A stretch of 64,000 bases of DNA from Imbricaverruca yamaguchii (GCA_034440575.1 JAOTOL010001662.1:3748501-3812500); one strand, 5' to 3'; positions 35,047-47,990 are shown, numbered from the stretch's first letter. The notes: generated by a model not told the origin, from the sequence alone. Numbers and translations are program-made.

Positions 35047-35430
35047 GGCTTGCCGGTCTGCCGGTCTGCCGGCCTGCTGCACTGCTGCACTGCTGAACTG
35101 CTGAACTGCCGGCCTGCCGGCCTGCTGCACTGCTGAACTGCTGGCCGGCCTGCTGGCCTACTGCACTGCTGAACTGCTGGCCGGCTGGCCTGCTGCACTG
35201 CTGAACTGCTGGCCGGCTGGCCTGCTGCACTGCTGAACTGCTGGCCGGCTGCACTGCTGCACTGCTGAACTGCTGGCCTGCTGGCCTGCTGCACTGCTGG
35301 CCGGCTGGACGGCCTGCTGGCCTGCTGCACTGCTGCACTGCTGAACTGCTGGCCGGCTGGCCTGCTGCACTGCTGAACTGCTGGCCGGCTGGCCTGCTGC
35401 ACTGCTGAACTGCTGGCCGGCTGGCCGGTG
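35047..35430. repeat. 32-bp minisatellite with sub-repeats of CTGCTGAACTG and CTGGCC
   Basis: The main unit begins CTGCACTGCTGAACTGCTGG and is spaced 32 bp (35161, 35193). Units are made of smaller CTGCACTG, CTGAACTG, CTGGCCGG and CTGGCCTG blocks, so lengths vary, and the left part is simpler (TGCCGGTC and CTGCACTG runs). Confidence 0.9.
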
Positions 35431-36514
35431 GGCCCGAGGCGCCGGACGGCGGCGGCGCCGACTCGGCTCGTCTGAGGCAGTGCACTGTACAGGCGGCACG
35501 GCCACCTGCAGCCGGCGCGACCGTTACACTCCGTGGGCGTCCGATCAGGCCAAACCGGGCGGCCCGGCGACGCCGCCTCGCCCGGGGGCCCGCGCCACGC
35601 ACCGTCGCCGCGCCATCTGCGCCAGGCGGGCCGGCCACAAATCGGCCTGACCTCGCCTGACCCCGCCTGACCTCCGAACGTTGGCGGCGCGTCTTCATGC
35701 CGCCGCGGACAGAGATGGTCGCGAGGGTTGAAGTAGTCGGTACGGGATGAGCGCGCCTGCACTTAACGACGCCCCGGCCACGACCAAGTGATAGAAGGCC
35801 GTTAATACGCTCATTCTGTGAGATCAATCACGCCGAATTAACATTAATGCATCCATTCGGCGGCGATTGAAGTCACTATGCAGCGTATCAAGTCCCATCA
35901 AGGGCCACCATAGGTGTATGTCAGCCAAAGTACCGTGCGGCGCCATCGGCAGATGGGGAGTGCGTGTGTCGGCAGCACAATTTATGTCAGGCTGGTCAAT
36001 AGTTGGCAAGCATGGCATATGTCGGACCTGAGCGTGCCTTCTGCAAACCAGTGTCTGCTGCCTGGACATTCCACCAGTAGAGCAACCTCTGTTACCTAGA
36101 TATCCCGCCAGTAGAACAGTTCCTACTACTTCTAATGCCGGCCATTCAGTGGAAGCTTTTCGACTTACCCGACATTCCTGCTGCGCGGGCCGCTGCCGCC
36201 GCCGCTTCCATTTTAGATGTGCAACGATTACAAGGATGCATTCAAAATTACAGTCATGAATGACTTAGCTAAGGGCGCGATTTCGTCCCAGGAAACTCCG
36301 CAGGGCGCGGCTAATTCGAGAGCATGACAATGCGTCGCGCGCATGCGGGCGCTGCGGCGGCATTCCCGATTTGCACGCACGGCGTGCACCGGCAAGCAGT
36401 GGGATGGCCCACATCTTGGTGCAGGTGGTGCCCGAGTCGTGTCGAGCACGGTGTGCACGGTGCACAGGTGTGCATCTAGTGCTCCGGGTCCACGGGTGGT
36501 GAGAGTCGGCCGAG
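35431..36514. other. no gene recognised; CpG-rich to about 35.7 kb
   Basis: CpG-dense DNA at 35431-35720, then ordinary DNA. No exon supported. Confidence 0.4.
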
Positions 36515-36755
36515 GCCGAATGTGCTGGGGTCCGGCTGCCGGCTGCCGGCTGGAGCGGGTCCGACCCCGGTGTGTACGGTATACGGACGGCCGAGGCCGG
36601 ATGTGCTGGGGTCCGGCTGCCGGCTGGAGCGGGTCCTGCCGACCCCGGTGTGTACGGTATACGGACGGCCGAGGCCGGATGTGCTGGGGTCCGGCTGCCG
36701 GCTGGAGCGGGTCCTGCCGACCCCGGTGTGTACGGTGTACGGACGGCCGAGCTCC
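36515..36755. repeat. 78-bp minisatellite, 3 copies
   Basis: Begins ATGTGCTGGGGTCCGGCTGC at about 36519, 36601 and 36679. The first copy lacks CTGCC and has an extra CGGCTGC. Each ends near ACGGACGGCCGAG. Confidence 0.88.
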
Positions 36756-37200
36756 GACCGGCTGCCGGGACAGTACCAGTGGACGCTTGTCCGCCCGGTC
36801 AGGTGTAGTCGACAGTGCGTTGAGTCGACCCGGTCAGGAGTTGTGCGGTCGAGCTGGTCAAACGGACGATCAACCCGGTCAGAGGTGCAGTTGGACCGGT
36901 GAGATGTATGATCGTGCCGGCCACGAGTAGTCGTGGGTGCATCTAGTCAAATCGGTCAAGAATATTCGTGAGTGTATTCAGTTAACCCGGTCACGAGTAG
37001 TCAGAACTGTACTTGACCACAGTTCATGAGTGGTCAGAGCTGAATGTGGTCTCAGTTTAGGTGAAGTCGGGGGTGTATTTGGTCACAGTCTAGAAGTAGT
37101 CATGTTTGTAGTTAGTCAAACTCATCAGATGAAGTTAGGGGTGTATTTAGTCAGACTGGTTAGGTGTAGTCAAGGGCTTGTTTGTTTAAACCGGTCAAAG
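36756..37200. repeat. old decayed repeats around CCGGTCA(G/C) and GTAGTC
   Basis: CCCGGTCA, GTAGTC and GTGTATTTAGTCA recur every ~35-45 bp with much divergence. Interpreted as an old tandem array beyond easy alignment. Confidence 0.45.
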
Positions 37201-37511
37201 ACACAGCCAAATGAGGTTGGATAGGAAAAGACAAGCACGAGCAGGTACGCGGCCAGATACGCATGGTCAGATAGCAGGGGAGGGGGCAAAGTCAAATCAG
37301 CGTTGCGTTGCCATAGTTACGCTACAGCAGGTTTCAGCATCTGGCAGAGCGGCGGTCGTACTGCCGCTACGACTGACGGACGTTCCTGGTGTTCGGCCTG
37401 TAAGAAGTCCGCGCGATGCTACACCGGCACCTATTTAACCAGCTTTCACCAACAAACCCCACTGGAGGACGGGTGCCTGGCCTGGCGTCAACAACGCGGC
37501 TGCCGCTGGTG

Positions 37512-39118
37512 GGTGGAGGTCAGTAGACACCAGGTACGGTGGAGGTCAGTAGACACCAGGTACGGTGGAGGTCCGTAGACACCAGGTACGGTGGAGGTCA
37601 GTAGACACCAGGTACGGTGGAGGTCCGTAGACACCAGGTACGGTGGAGGTCAGTAGACACCAGGTACGGTGGAGGTCCGTAGACACCAGGCACGGTGGAG
37701 GTCCGTAGACACCAGGTACGGTGGAGGTTTGTAGGGACCAGGTACGGTGGAGGTCAGTAGACACCAGGTACGGTAGAGGTCAGTAGACGCCAGGTACGGT
37801 GGAGGTCAGTAGGCACCAGGTACAGTGGAGGTCAGTAGACACCAGGCACGGTGGAGGTCAGTAGACACCAGGTACGGTGGAGGTCAGTAGACACCAGGTA
37901 CGGTGGAGGTCAGTAGACACCAGGCACGGTGGAGGTCAGTAGACACCAGGTACGGTGGAGGTCAGTAGACACCAGGTACGGTGGAGGTCAGTAGACGGTG
38001 GAGGTCAGTAGGGACCAGGTACGGTGGAGGTCAGTAGACACCAGGTACGGTGGAGGTCAGTAGACACCAGGTACGGTGGAGGTCAGTAGACACCAGGTAC
38101 GGTGGAGGTCCGTAGACACCAGGTACGGTGGAGGTCAGTAGACACCAGGCACGGTGGAGGTCCGTAGACACCAGGCACGGTGGAGGTCAGTAGGGACCAG
38201 GTACGGTGGAGGTCAGTAGACACCAGGTACGGTGGAGGTCAGTAGACACCAGGTACGGTGGAGGTCAGTAGACACCAGGTACGGTGGAGGGTGACACCAG
38301 GTACGGTGGGTGGAGGTCCGTAGACACCAGGTACGGTGAAGGTCAGTAGACACCAGGCACGGTGGAGGTCAGTAGACACCAGGCACGGTGGAGGTCAGTA
38401 GGGACCAGGTACGGTGGAGGTCAGTAGACACCAGGCACGGTGGAGGTCAGTAGACACCAGGTACGGTGGAGGTCAGTAGGCACCAGGTACGGTGGAGGTC
38501 AGTAGACACCAGGCACGGTGGAGGTCCGTAGACACCAGGTACGGTGGAGGTCCGTAGACACCAGGCACGGTGGAGGTCCGTAGACACCAGGTACGGTGGA
38601 GGTCCGTAGACACCAGGCACGGTGGAGGTCAGTAGACACCAGGTACGGTGGAGGTTTGTAGGGACCAGGTACGGTGGAGGTCAGTAGACACCAGGCACGG
38701 TAGAGGTCAGTAGACGCCAGGTACGGTGGAGGTCAGTAGGCACCAGGTACAGTGGAGGTCAGTAGACACCAGGCACGGTGGAGGTCAGTAGACACCAGGT
38801 ACGGTGGAGGTCAGTAGACACCAGGTACGGTGGAGGTCAGTAGACACCAGGCACGGTGGAGGTCAGTAGACACCAGGTACGGTGGAGGTCAGTAGACACC
38901 AGGTACGGTGGAGGTCAGTAGGGACCAGGTACGGTGGAGGTCAGTAGACACCAGGCACGGTGGAGGTCAGTAGACACCAGGTACGGTGGAGGTCAGTAGA
39001 CACCAGGCACGGTGGAGGTCAGTAGACACCAGGCACGGTGGAGGTCAGTTGACACCAGGCACGGTGGAGGTCAGTAGACACGAGGTACGGCAGAGGTTAG
39101 TAGACACCAGGCACGGTG
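37512..39118. repeat. 26-bp minisatellite, about 62 copies, with higher-order duplication
   Basis: Units contain AGGTACGGTGGAGGTCAGTA plus GACACC, 26 bp apart (37531, 37557). Diagnostic variants (TACGG/CACGG, CAGTAG/CCGTAG, GACACC/GGGACC) form strings. A particular string starting at GTTTGTAGGGACC recurs about 926 bp away (37728 and 38654) and continues for several units. So a block of ~35 units has been duplicated. The largest array in the window. Confidence 0.96.
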
Positions 39119-40217
39119 GTTGTGGGGGAGATGGAGGGATGAGCGGACACCGCCGATAGTTACAGTTGTAAATCCAAGTACCAGGCGACTGGTCGGGGTT
39201 TCGGCAAACAGACTCGAGTTTTTACCGTGTGGCAACTCCATTGAAGCGCCCGTCGAGTTGGACCGTACCACTTTCATCATCGTCAATTAACGCAGCGCAG
39301 TTCATTAATCACGCGAGGCCAGTGCAGCGGAACGCTTCCTTACATCTGGCCCAGAAGCCTTCACCCAGGCCCATGGACACAATCCATCAATCAAGCGTTA
39401 TAAAACATTAGCTTTTTAGTCGGTTGGCCGGCAATAATAGCTAACGAACCGAGGAACAATGGACCGGTGTGTTTTTGTCCGTGCCCGGTGGGGTCAGGAA
39501 ACTAGCTCCCATGTTTGAGAAGCTCCTCGATACGATCAGCAGTCACATGCGAGGGGCGGATCTGATGTAAATCATCTAGCAGCCAGTTCGACGGGTAGCT
39601 CAGATCTCCTATCTGGTTCCGTTGGTAGCAAGCAATCTCAAAATCGTGGATTCTGTGAGATTCATAAACATGAAGACATAACATGCTATACAAGAACTCG
39701 TGCGACCTGTCAAGCCTTTCAAATTCACAGCGGAAACCGCTCCCGAATATCCTGAAATGTGCACTGGTATCGGTCGGTATAATTGGATGCTTTTTTTGGT
39801 GAATACCTTCTCTTTTTACAGAGTAAAAATGGAAGTGGAATGATATTTATATCATATCACTTGCATACCAAGTAGTGTGACGCGAAGGGGAGAGCAGGAA
39901 GCGGAAAAGTGAACAGAGCAAACAGCTACTTTTGCCTAAAGCAAGGAATTAGGCCAATATGAAACGAGCGCTTGAATTTGCTTGAACGTATGTTTTCCAT
40001 GTTATTATTCTCCATCCCATCGTCAAAACGTGAGGAATCTAATTGTCATGTTTCTGCTGTAGTGTGCCCCGCGCTGAGTAAAAGTCACTACAACGGGTGC
40101 AACATGTTCATCAATCATAAAAGTAAGGAAATGGCACGTGACCTCTCCACCAACATGTGTAATATTGTCCGTGCGATGTACCCCTCAAAATGCGTCTGAT
40201 CGAGGTCCGTTTGAATG
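39119..40217. other. non-coding, nothing recognised
   Basis: No exon, RNA or repeat supported. Confidence 0.45.
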
Positions 40218-40260
40218 GTGCTGCATGACCGACGCAGTCGATGCGCCCCTAAACTCCAAC
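40218..40260. repeat. dispersed 45-bp hairpin motif, copy 7 (reverse orientation)
   Basis: On the minus strand reads GTTTAGGGGCGCATCGACTG, then CGTCGGTCATGCAGCACC. The only copy in opposite orientation to the others. Confidence 0.72.
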
Positions 40261-42887
40261 CCCTAAACCAGGTCCGTTTGAAGCCGTACAAACAGTGGTG
40301 GCAGAATTGTCTTACATTGCTGACTGATGGTGAAGCCATCAGAGGGCAACCGCAGTGGACGTAGGCGATTCAAGATCCACCTTTTCGTCTTCAAATCTGT
40401 GTCCTTCACGTACACGTGTCGCTTATTCCACCGTGGGACGAGTGACCGAGGGCAGGCCACAGCCCGATGGCGGCATGTTCACACAATGTGCCAATGTGTT
40501 GGTTGGGATTGTGACGCCTCGTTATTGTACCCGCGCGCGATATTGATTGGCTCTAATTGAGTGTTTTCGCACCAACTACGGCGGACGGTCCGGACGGCGC
40601 TGCTATTCCGGGCGCCTTCCGGCCCCGGCGCTGCCACTGAACTCGCGGATAACTCACGGAGGAGCCGTCAGCTGAGCAAACAGCGAGAACAGCGCGGCGT
40701 GGTCAACATCTGGCCGGCAGTTCCCGGCTGGCAGGATCTGTCTGTCAGGCAAAACAGAGGCGGCTCGGCTCCACACACGACCGACTGCCGCACATCTGGC
40801 GGCACGGATGGGCCGAGACCGGACCGAAGCCCCCCGCTACACTCCCCCCCCACCCCAGCTGATGCACTGCCCATGCCCCGGATATGACCGGTAGTCCGGC
40901 TGGAGGCGCGTCGGCGGCGAGCTCTTGCATGCCGTCCGGCAATTGCCGGGGTCCACGCGGCAGCATCGGCGGCGCCCCGGCCGCCCCGGGGTCACCAGGG
41001 TCACCAGGGTCGCCGCCGGCGGTCGGCCGCGGCTGGGAGAGTTCCCGTCTGCACCGCATGCGCCCGCTGCGGCGACGACCAGGTAATGAACTGCATGGCA
41101 TTTTGCGGCGGTCGGCGCCTGATTGGTTGATTTCGCGCCGGTCGGCATCTGATTGGTGCCGGATCGGTGGCAGTTCTAGAGCGCCTCTCTGGATGCCGTC
41201 TCGTTCTTTGGAGTTCTTCTGGAGCGCGCCCTACGGCTCGGCCATAGCTGTCGGAGAAGCAGTGCTCGCCCACGGCCGGCTGGCCAGAGCTTCAGAACGC
41301 TCAAGCGAACAGAAAGATAGCAACATAAAAATGATTATTAGTATAATTGTTATGACATGTTTGACTCTCCCTATAGTGAAATATGTTCTATTTCATGATC
41401 ATTAAACCTTTCCGAATTTGGAAATTTGAGTAGACAACACATAACAGAATAGCTAGTTATTGGCAGTTTCAAGTCCTTTAGCTTTCTGTTGACATCTTCC
41501 GTGAATCTATACCAGTAAATACAAAATGGGCACCTGCTAATAAAGCAGAGTTTGTATAGCTGGCTTCCAACTGCTGATAATTGGTTTTGAAGCGATGCTG
41601 GGCTGTTCACGGACCTACAATTATGCCATACAATTTCATGCAAGATGCATTATGTGCCATCTGACACCTTAGATCCATCGTAAACAACAAAATTCGACGA
41701 CGTTTATTTACATCTGACGCTCGGGTGAACCGAAATTTGTACATACAGTGATCATTCTTCCAATTGTGCGGTATTCTTATTCAACGTGGCACATTTGCAT
41801 ATACATGCATGATGATGCCACTTCAAACAGCCCACCAAGCTACAAACATTAAATTCCGAAATAGTATCCATAATTTACTGCGACTCTACGTCGCCCTCCA
41901 TTCGTCATCACCGTTCTCCTCTCACTGACAGGGCCGGACCAGACGGCATTATAATAACCACAGCCATGTGTTATAGAGCTGGACACCCATTTTTATTCTA
42001 GTGTGCCTGGCTGCGGCAGAAAAACAGCATGTCCTTAGGAGGCGGTCTGTGACGGCTGGTTGAACGGCGTAATTGTGTCGCCGGCAAAAAACCGACATCT
42101 CCATCAGCCGAGTGACAACGAATTGCGTTCTCTTCTTCGGCGGACGGCTTCAGGACGCCCCCGAGATGGCAACACACGAAGGCTAATTCAGCACAAACGA
42201 TCAACAATTTCCATCTAGTTTTATCTCGGTTTATCTGTCCGGCGACAGTTAAACGGACCGTGCCCAACTGCAGGCGCATGCTGTACAAATGGCAGGCAGT
42301 TGGAAGGCAATACGACGGCATCGCTCTGGAGTTCAGTTCCTGCCGAAATGTGGCTGGCTTGGCAGCTTGTTGTTCCGGATAACTGTTGTTTACGGCCAAC
42401 ATGTTCGACTTACCTGTCAACAGCAGTATTTCTCCCGCAGTGTTACGCCTTATTTACTATTTCTTGGATAAATTGTTCGAAACGGACAGAAACATTGGCA
42501 ACTCCCGTACGAACAACGCTCCCGCCGTCTACAAAATGCACATGGCCGACCCTACAGTGACCTTCATTGAACACGGCCTAGTTGTAGGGACACCGAATAT
42601 GCCATGTTGAGTTAGTTATTTGAGCAACATTGCGCTTCGACCATTCTTTGAGGGTTTATGCTTCATGATTACTGAGGGCAACTGAAATACCTACATACAT
42701 AGTCCATAGTACCATGTTTTCCGCTTCTGGATTATCAATATGTACGGGGAGTAAAAACCAAAGAACGTGATTTATTAGATATGCTCGCCATGTCCACATC
42801 TAGCCCTGATGATAACTAGCAGCTCAACATACGGCGCTAACTGCATGCTCTATCAAGATGTAGCAATAAAGAGCAACGATAGAGCGC
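40261..42887. other. CpG-rich block with CCAAT-type motifs; no gene recognised
   Basis: 40560-41280 is CpG-dense. It holds two CTGATTGGT inverted CCAAT boxes (about 41119 and 41149) around TTTCGCGCC, an E2F-like site (41133), which could be a promoter. A collagen-like GSPGSPGSP stretch in a frame at 40985-41020 comes from a triple GGTCACCAG repeat and is not convincing as protein. 41300-42887 holds nothing recognised. Confidence 0.35.
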
Positions 42888-43150
42888 AGGCCTTGCTCGT
42901 ATAATACAGCTATAGTACCGCTGCAGCATCACTGTAGCGTTACTGCAGTATCGCTGCAGCACCGCTACCGCACAGCTGCAATGCACTGCAGTGCATCTGA
43001 AACACAGCTGCAGTACGCTACAGCTGCAGTAGCACTGCAGCATAGGAGCAACGCAGCTACAAACCGCTGCAGACAGCTGGATGATCATTCCAGTACAGCA
43101 TGCAATAATTTTGCAGTACCGCTGCAGTACGGCTGCGGTACAGTCGCCGT
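42888..43150. repeat. degenerate CTGCAG-rich tandem sequence
   Basis: CTGCAG or close variants occur about every 10-20 bp, interspersed with CACTGTAGC and TACCGCTGCAG. No fixed period. Confidence 0.65.
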
Positions 43151-43384
43151 AGACACAGTCAGCCAGTGACCTGCCACTCGAGCAGTTGAGTCGGTACCAG
43201 AGCATCATTATCCACCTCCTGCTGCCGGCCTACCGCGACCGTAATGAGCAAGAACCCGCACTCTAATAAGCAATTTGTTAACACCGGTCGGGTGGCTATT
43301 GTGTGGAGCGCGTCGCTAACGGCCAGACCACGGTCCATGACACAGCCGTAATAATAGCATGGCACACAGCTCGACCGGACCTTA

Positions 43385-43700
43385 GTCCATGACACAGCCG
43401 TGATATCAGTCAGCACGGCGTACACCCCGGGTCATGACACAGCCGTGATATCAGTCAGCACGGCGTACACCCCGGGTCATGACACAGCCGTGATATCAGT
43501 CAGCACGGCGTACACCCCGGGTCATGACACAGCCGTGATATCAGTCAGCACGGCGTACACCCCGGGTCATGACACAGCCGTGATATCAGTCAGCACGGCG
43601 TACACCCCGGGTCATGACACAGCCGTGATATCAGTCAGCACGGCGTACACCCCGGGTCATGACACAGCCGTGATATCAGTCAGCACGGCGTACACCCCGG
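43385..43700. repeat. 45-bp minisatellite, 7 almost identical copies
   Basis: Units start CATGACACAGCCGTGATATC and end ACACCCCGGGT, 45 bp apart (43388, 43433, and so on). The copies are apparently identical. The unit is also seen once in decayed form just upstream (CATGACACAGCCGTAATAAT at 43337). A 15-residue repeat frame is open, an artefact of the period. Confidence 0.96.
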
Positions 43701-46700
43701 CCAAGCTCAGCCGTCCCGGCCGCGGGCAGCCAAAACTGCCTTTGCGCTTGGTGTCTCGCAGCAGCAAGGACGCGTCCAGACGCGACAACGGCCACGCCAC
43801 CGATATCACTGCATCTCTGATGCACTGGAATTCGATACGGGACCGCGAGAGCACAGCTGTGATCGCATGCTGACAGCACGTGCAGGTGAGTCGAGTCCGT
43901 GCGTTGGTCTGATCGGCACCTCGCCTGAGTGCCGAGACCCGCTTTGTGCTTTGATTGTCGCGTTGCGGCGGCGTTGGGCGCTGTGTCGGTACCTGGTGGC
44001 GAGTCGTCTCCAGAAGACACACCTGCCGCACCTACCTCACTTGCGGGATAACTTCACTCGCTCGAACAGGCAAGACCAGCGTCGTGACTTCCTTACGACG
44101 GAGAGTGCGATGCTGGAGCAGGACGCAACCACACGCGACCAATGAGTCCACGTACCTGGAAAAGGCAAATGTCCGTTACGGTACGGCAAGCTTGAACATC
44201 ATGTATTCTTCAGAAGCGAGGTGTGCAGACGAAATATGTCGAGAAACTAATGGTGGAATATTTGGACTAGAAAGGAGGACGCAAGCCATGCCGAAGAGTT
44301 TCTTCACAATCAATATTACGTACTTAAGAGCATAAACCCCAGTACCTCCACAGCGCTGCTGAAGTCAAGGATGACTTTGACATCAAATAGTTAATGCTAC
44401 AGCAATATCAGAACGTGTAAAGCGTATGTGTCCACAGATCCGCATTCGTAAAAAAGAACATAATATTTTGCGCCACCTGAAAACGCTTGGTGCGTCAGCT
44501 ACGGCGACACAAAGTCTGGAGCTAATGCTCCGTCCAAAGTTCTCGCTACAGATTACCGATTTGCTTTAAGCTGACTATCATCGGAATATATATAGATACT
44601 ATTTCACTATTATCCTGCCCTGACTAATTGTAAACAACCATTATTTGCCCATGATGAGCGATGCATTGTTGTTCGATTGCTATGATTACTTATTTGATGT
44701 CTGGCTGAGTAGGAACCAGTGGTTTTAGCAAGTACTTTCCTAGGGAGTGTCCCTATCGGAAAAAAATAACATGGGGATCTCTTTCAGCGCGAGAAAAGCG
44801 CCGAAATTTTTTGGTTTGGTGTAGTAAAAATCCATAATATCTTAGTTGGTCTGGCATATCCTTTGCCATTAAACTGCCCTAGCATGCTATGATTACACAC
44901 TTGAATTGTATCTAAACTAGAATGATAACAGGCCGCGTCTCTGATTGAATATCGTTAGTACACATTATGGTATGCAGGAAAGCCACATGTTCTAATAAAA
45001 TAGCGACTTCGTCTAGCCACATCTCAAAAGCTCATGTCCCTCCCAACAAAAACCTTCCTACCACATAAACATTATATCTGCGAGCATCTGATAACACCAA
45101 GGGAATAGCAATAGTGCACAATGATGAGTCAACAACGACTTCGCGAGCACACCTCAATATGGCCCATCGGTGAGCAAAAAAAGAACAGCTGGCATGTTTT
45201 AGGCTACATCGAGACAATATACGACGGAAAAGTGACCCACCAACAGGTTTTGTGAAATGCGACTATGACCTATCGTCGAAAGAAGCTCAGTAAAAGAGTC
45301 GATGTTGGTGACTTTGAACGGAGCCAGACGCCCTCGTCAATTTCACTGCACCATTCGTCATGATATTTGCAGCGTAGTCCGGTAACGACACGTGTGTCGA
45401 TCATAAAACTTGCAGTTAAAGAAGTGTGGCCGGTGCACCTATTCAAACAGGTTCCTTAGTCACATGCCGGCCGCCGGATTTGTCACACATCAGGACATCA
45501 GGACAGCAATATCGAACACAGCCTGGATGCTTTTCGTCGAAGATATCGAGGCGTTCACGAATCTCCAGACCAGCGCAAGCTATGGACTGTGGCTGTCTAT
45601 GCTTTGGTGCCCTGTTATCCAACGAAATATTCCTGTGTCATGCTGCCGAGGCTGTGGCTGGATTAAATATGAGGTCTTGTTCTATCATTTCTCGCATGAA
45701 GCTGAATGCCCGATCGAAATAAAGTCAACCTAAGGTCACAAAAAACATAGGCTGCATGTGTACAAAAAGGAGAGTTGTAGACACCATATCTGTTAATGAT
45801 GCATGGAGCAACTGGGAAGGTGGGTTGCAAAATATTTGTCGCAGGAAGTTTACCAACAGACAAGGTCTTCGACAAGATAATTCAGACAACTGTTAACGAT
45901 AGTATGAACAAGAACTTTGGTAAGAAATAGTTTCAATCCAGGTGCAACTTTTCATTTACAAAGAAATGCTGACTGCTTCCAAAACATAAACAAAATGAAA
46001 CAGCCAAGTAATGGAAAGTACGTATGTTTGTTGTTAATTTGGAATAATACTGCCATTGGGTCTGCAGGCAAATCAAATCATCACACACTGCTGAATATAG
46101 TCCAATTGTATGTACATGCCACTCGGAATCGATGTCGGATTTAGTAAGTCGATCGGCTGAGGGCGATGTGTTCCTAACAATGTCCTCTCAAGTACGCGAC
46201 ACATTGCAATCCGGAGGGAAACACCAAATGTCACGCGGTCTGCACGGGGATACGCTTATGCGTATACGAATGCGCCTTTCTTCAAATGCGACGTTGAAGC
46301 GAGTAGCATTTTAGCCAGTCGAGTGCTCGTCGCTGCCTTTGACAACTGAATTCTAACGGCACCGGATTGCCACGTCGCCTGGCATTTTGCCGATCGGTTG
46401 ACGCTACACGAGAGCCAAGGATGCCTACCGCGCGGGGTGTCACAAGGGCAGGGTGTTTGAGGGATTTCATTGTCGTTTGCTGCTCGCACGGATTGACAAG
46501 GTCACACTTTCCAAAAGTCCAAGTGCTCTTTTGATGGAATCTGCCTATGACGGACCGGAGTGGGGGAATATAAAGTATGAGCTTCACATTATTTCCCGAG
46601 GGTAGGCAGACGTCTACTGGAGCAAAATTTTATAGCTAGTGCTTTGGGCCCAGCCCATTAACAATATTACGAGGAATTCATATGAATTAATGCGACTAGC

Positions 46701-47039
46701 AGAGAGGTGTGTGAACTCAGTGAGTCAGTGAAAATGATCAGCTCCGACTTTCTTTAAATATCATCTACTCCATATACACAACTCGTGAACAGAACGTTGT
46801 ACATTGTATTTTTTGTAGAATGTTTTGAACAAAAGGCAAATGATGAAGTGGACATTGTCGGTCAGCTCTGGCGCGATTACGTCAGTTTTCACTAAAGGAT
46901 AGCCCAATTCCATACCCGTTATTCTCATTAGCTGCCGAGCTACATGTGGAATACGTCAGCCTGAGGCCACGCTTACCTACATCATTGAAAATGCCATACC
47001 TACGCCACTGGTCATATCTCTCCAGAAGCAGCCTTTTGT
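43701..47039. other. no gene recognised
   Basis: Ordinary to AT-rich DNA. No frame with recognisable domain content was found. Confidence 0.4.
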
Positions 47040-47990
47040 CCACACTAACTCGAGCCTAGTTCCCTGCCGGCCGTTCCTCCTCCTCCTCCAAAGCGGCGCC
47101 GCGGCCACGCCTCGGTGGGCGACACTAATTGGCTTTGTCTGGTCGTGTCGCCTGCTGCGGCCGGTGACCGGCGTGTCGACACCTGGACCGCCGACCAGCC
47201 GCCACCCGGAAGCCGTCGGCCATTGTCGGCTGGGGCGGGCCGCCGTCCCTGCCGACGCTCAATCTCGCGCTCCGCCGGCCACGCAAGAGACGGCAGTCGG
47301 TAGCGCATCACACCTCGTTGGTGCGGTGCCGAGTGAGTGTGCCGGCGGGACGGAGGCCATGTCCGTCAACGGGCGCTGACGACACCGCCCGGCTTGTCTG
47401 TTGAAACAGCGCGTCGCGCGCGGCGGCGCCGGAGGCTGATGACGCCGCCGCCGCGCGACGACGGACGACTCGCGCCGGCAGAAGAGCGCTGACCTCGCAC
47501 AGGTCACCGGCACGACACGCGCAGGCGTCATGGCAGCGACCCGGCACGGAATTAGCACCGGACGATCCGTCTGTTCCTTCCCACCTCCTCCTCGGTCGCG
47601 AGCGCTCGCCCGCCTTATTCGACGCGTGCCTCCTCTCCACCCGCACTGCCACCGGTCCGACGTCATGGAGAGGCGGCCAGCGCAGTCGGCCGGTGACGTC
47701 ACCGGTGATGTCACCGGACGACCACCCGCCCGCTTCCTCTCCGGGGGATCGTTAAAGTGCGGCCCGTTTTTGCGCGCCGCGAAAGCCACGATCGGCCTGC
47801 CCGCCGACGGCCGCACCTCGTCGACGCCGACAGGGCGCACCGCCGCGAGACGTCGTGTCATCGCAGGCGACGATCGACGCTCGTTCGATGCCAGGGCCGG
47901 CCGGCAGTGGAGGCGACCTGGAACCCTCGCAGACGCGCCGGTGACCGCAGCTGCTCGCAGCTGGACCCCTGCAGACGCACCGGCAGCTAG
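47040..47990. promoter_or_regulatory. CpG island-like block with a CRE palindrome
   Basis: Densely CpG with overlapping frames in all phases, followed by an abrupt drop in GC at about 48030. It contains the perfect 16-bp palindrome CCGGTGACGTCACCGG (47690-47705), with a CRE core, followed at once by TGATGTCACCGG. It may be a gene promoter, but no exon can be attached to it. Confidence 0.35.

Noticed and set aside
37512..39118. CRISPR-like regular repeats
   Set aside because: Units are contiguous without unique spacers, and the window is animal DNA; it is a minisatellite. The same applies to the other arrays.
40884..41405. Collagen-like gene suggested by GSPGSPGSP
   Set aside because: Only three triplets, produced by a short GGTCACCAG direct repeat in CpG-rich DNA; no longer Gly-X-Y run.
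42612..42655. Eighth copy of the hairpin motif (TTAGTTATTTGAGCAACATT...)
   Set aside because: Only the lead-in matches; the GGCGC/GCGCC arms are absent.
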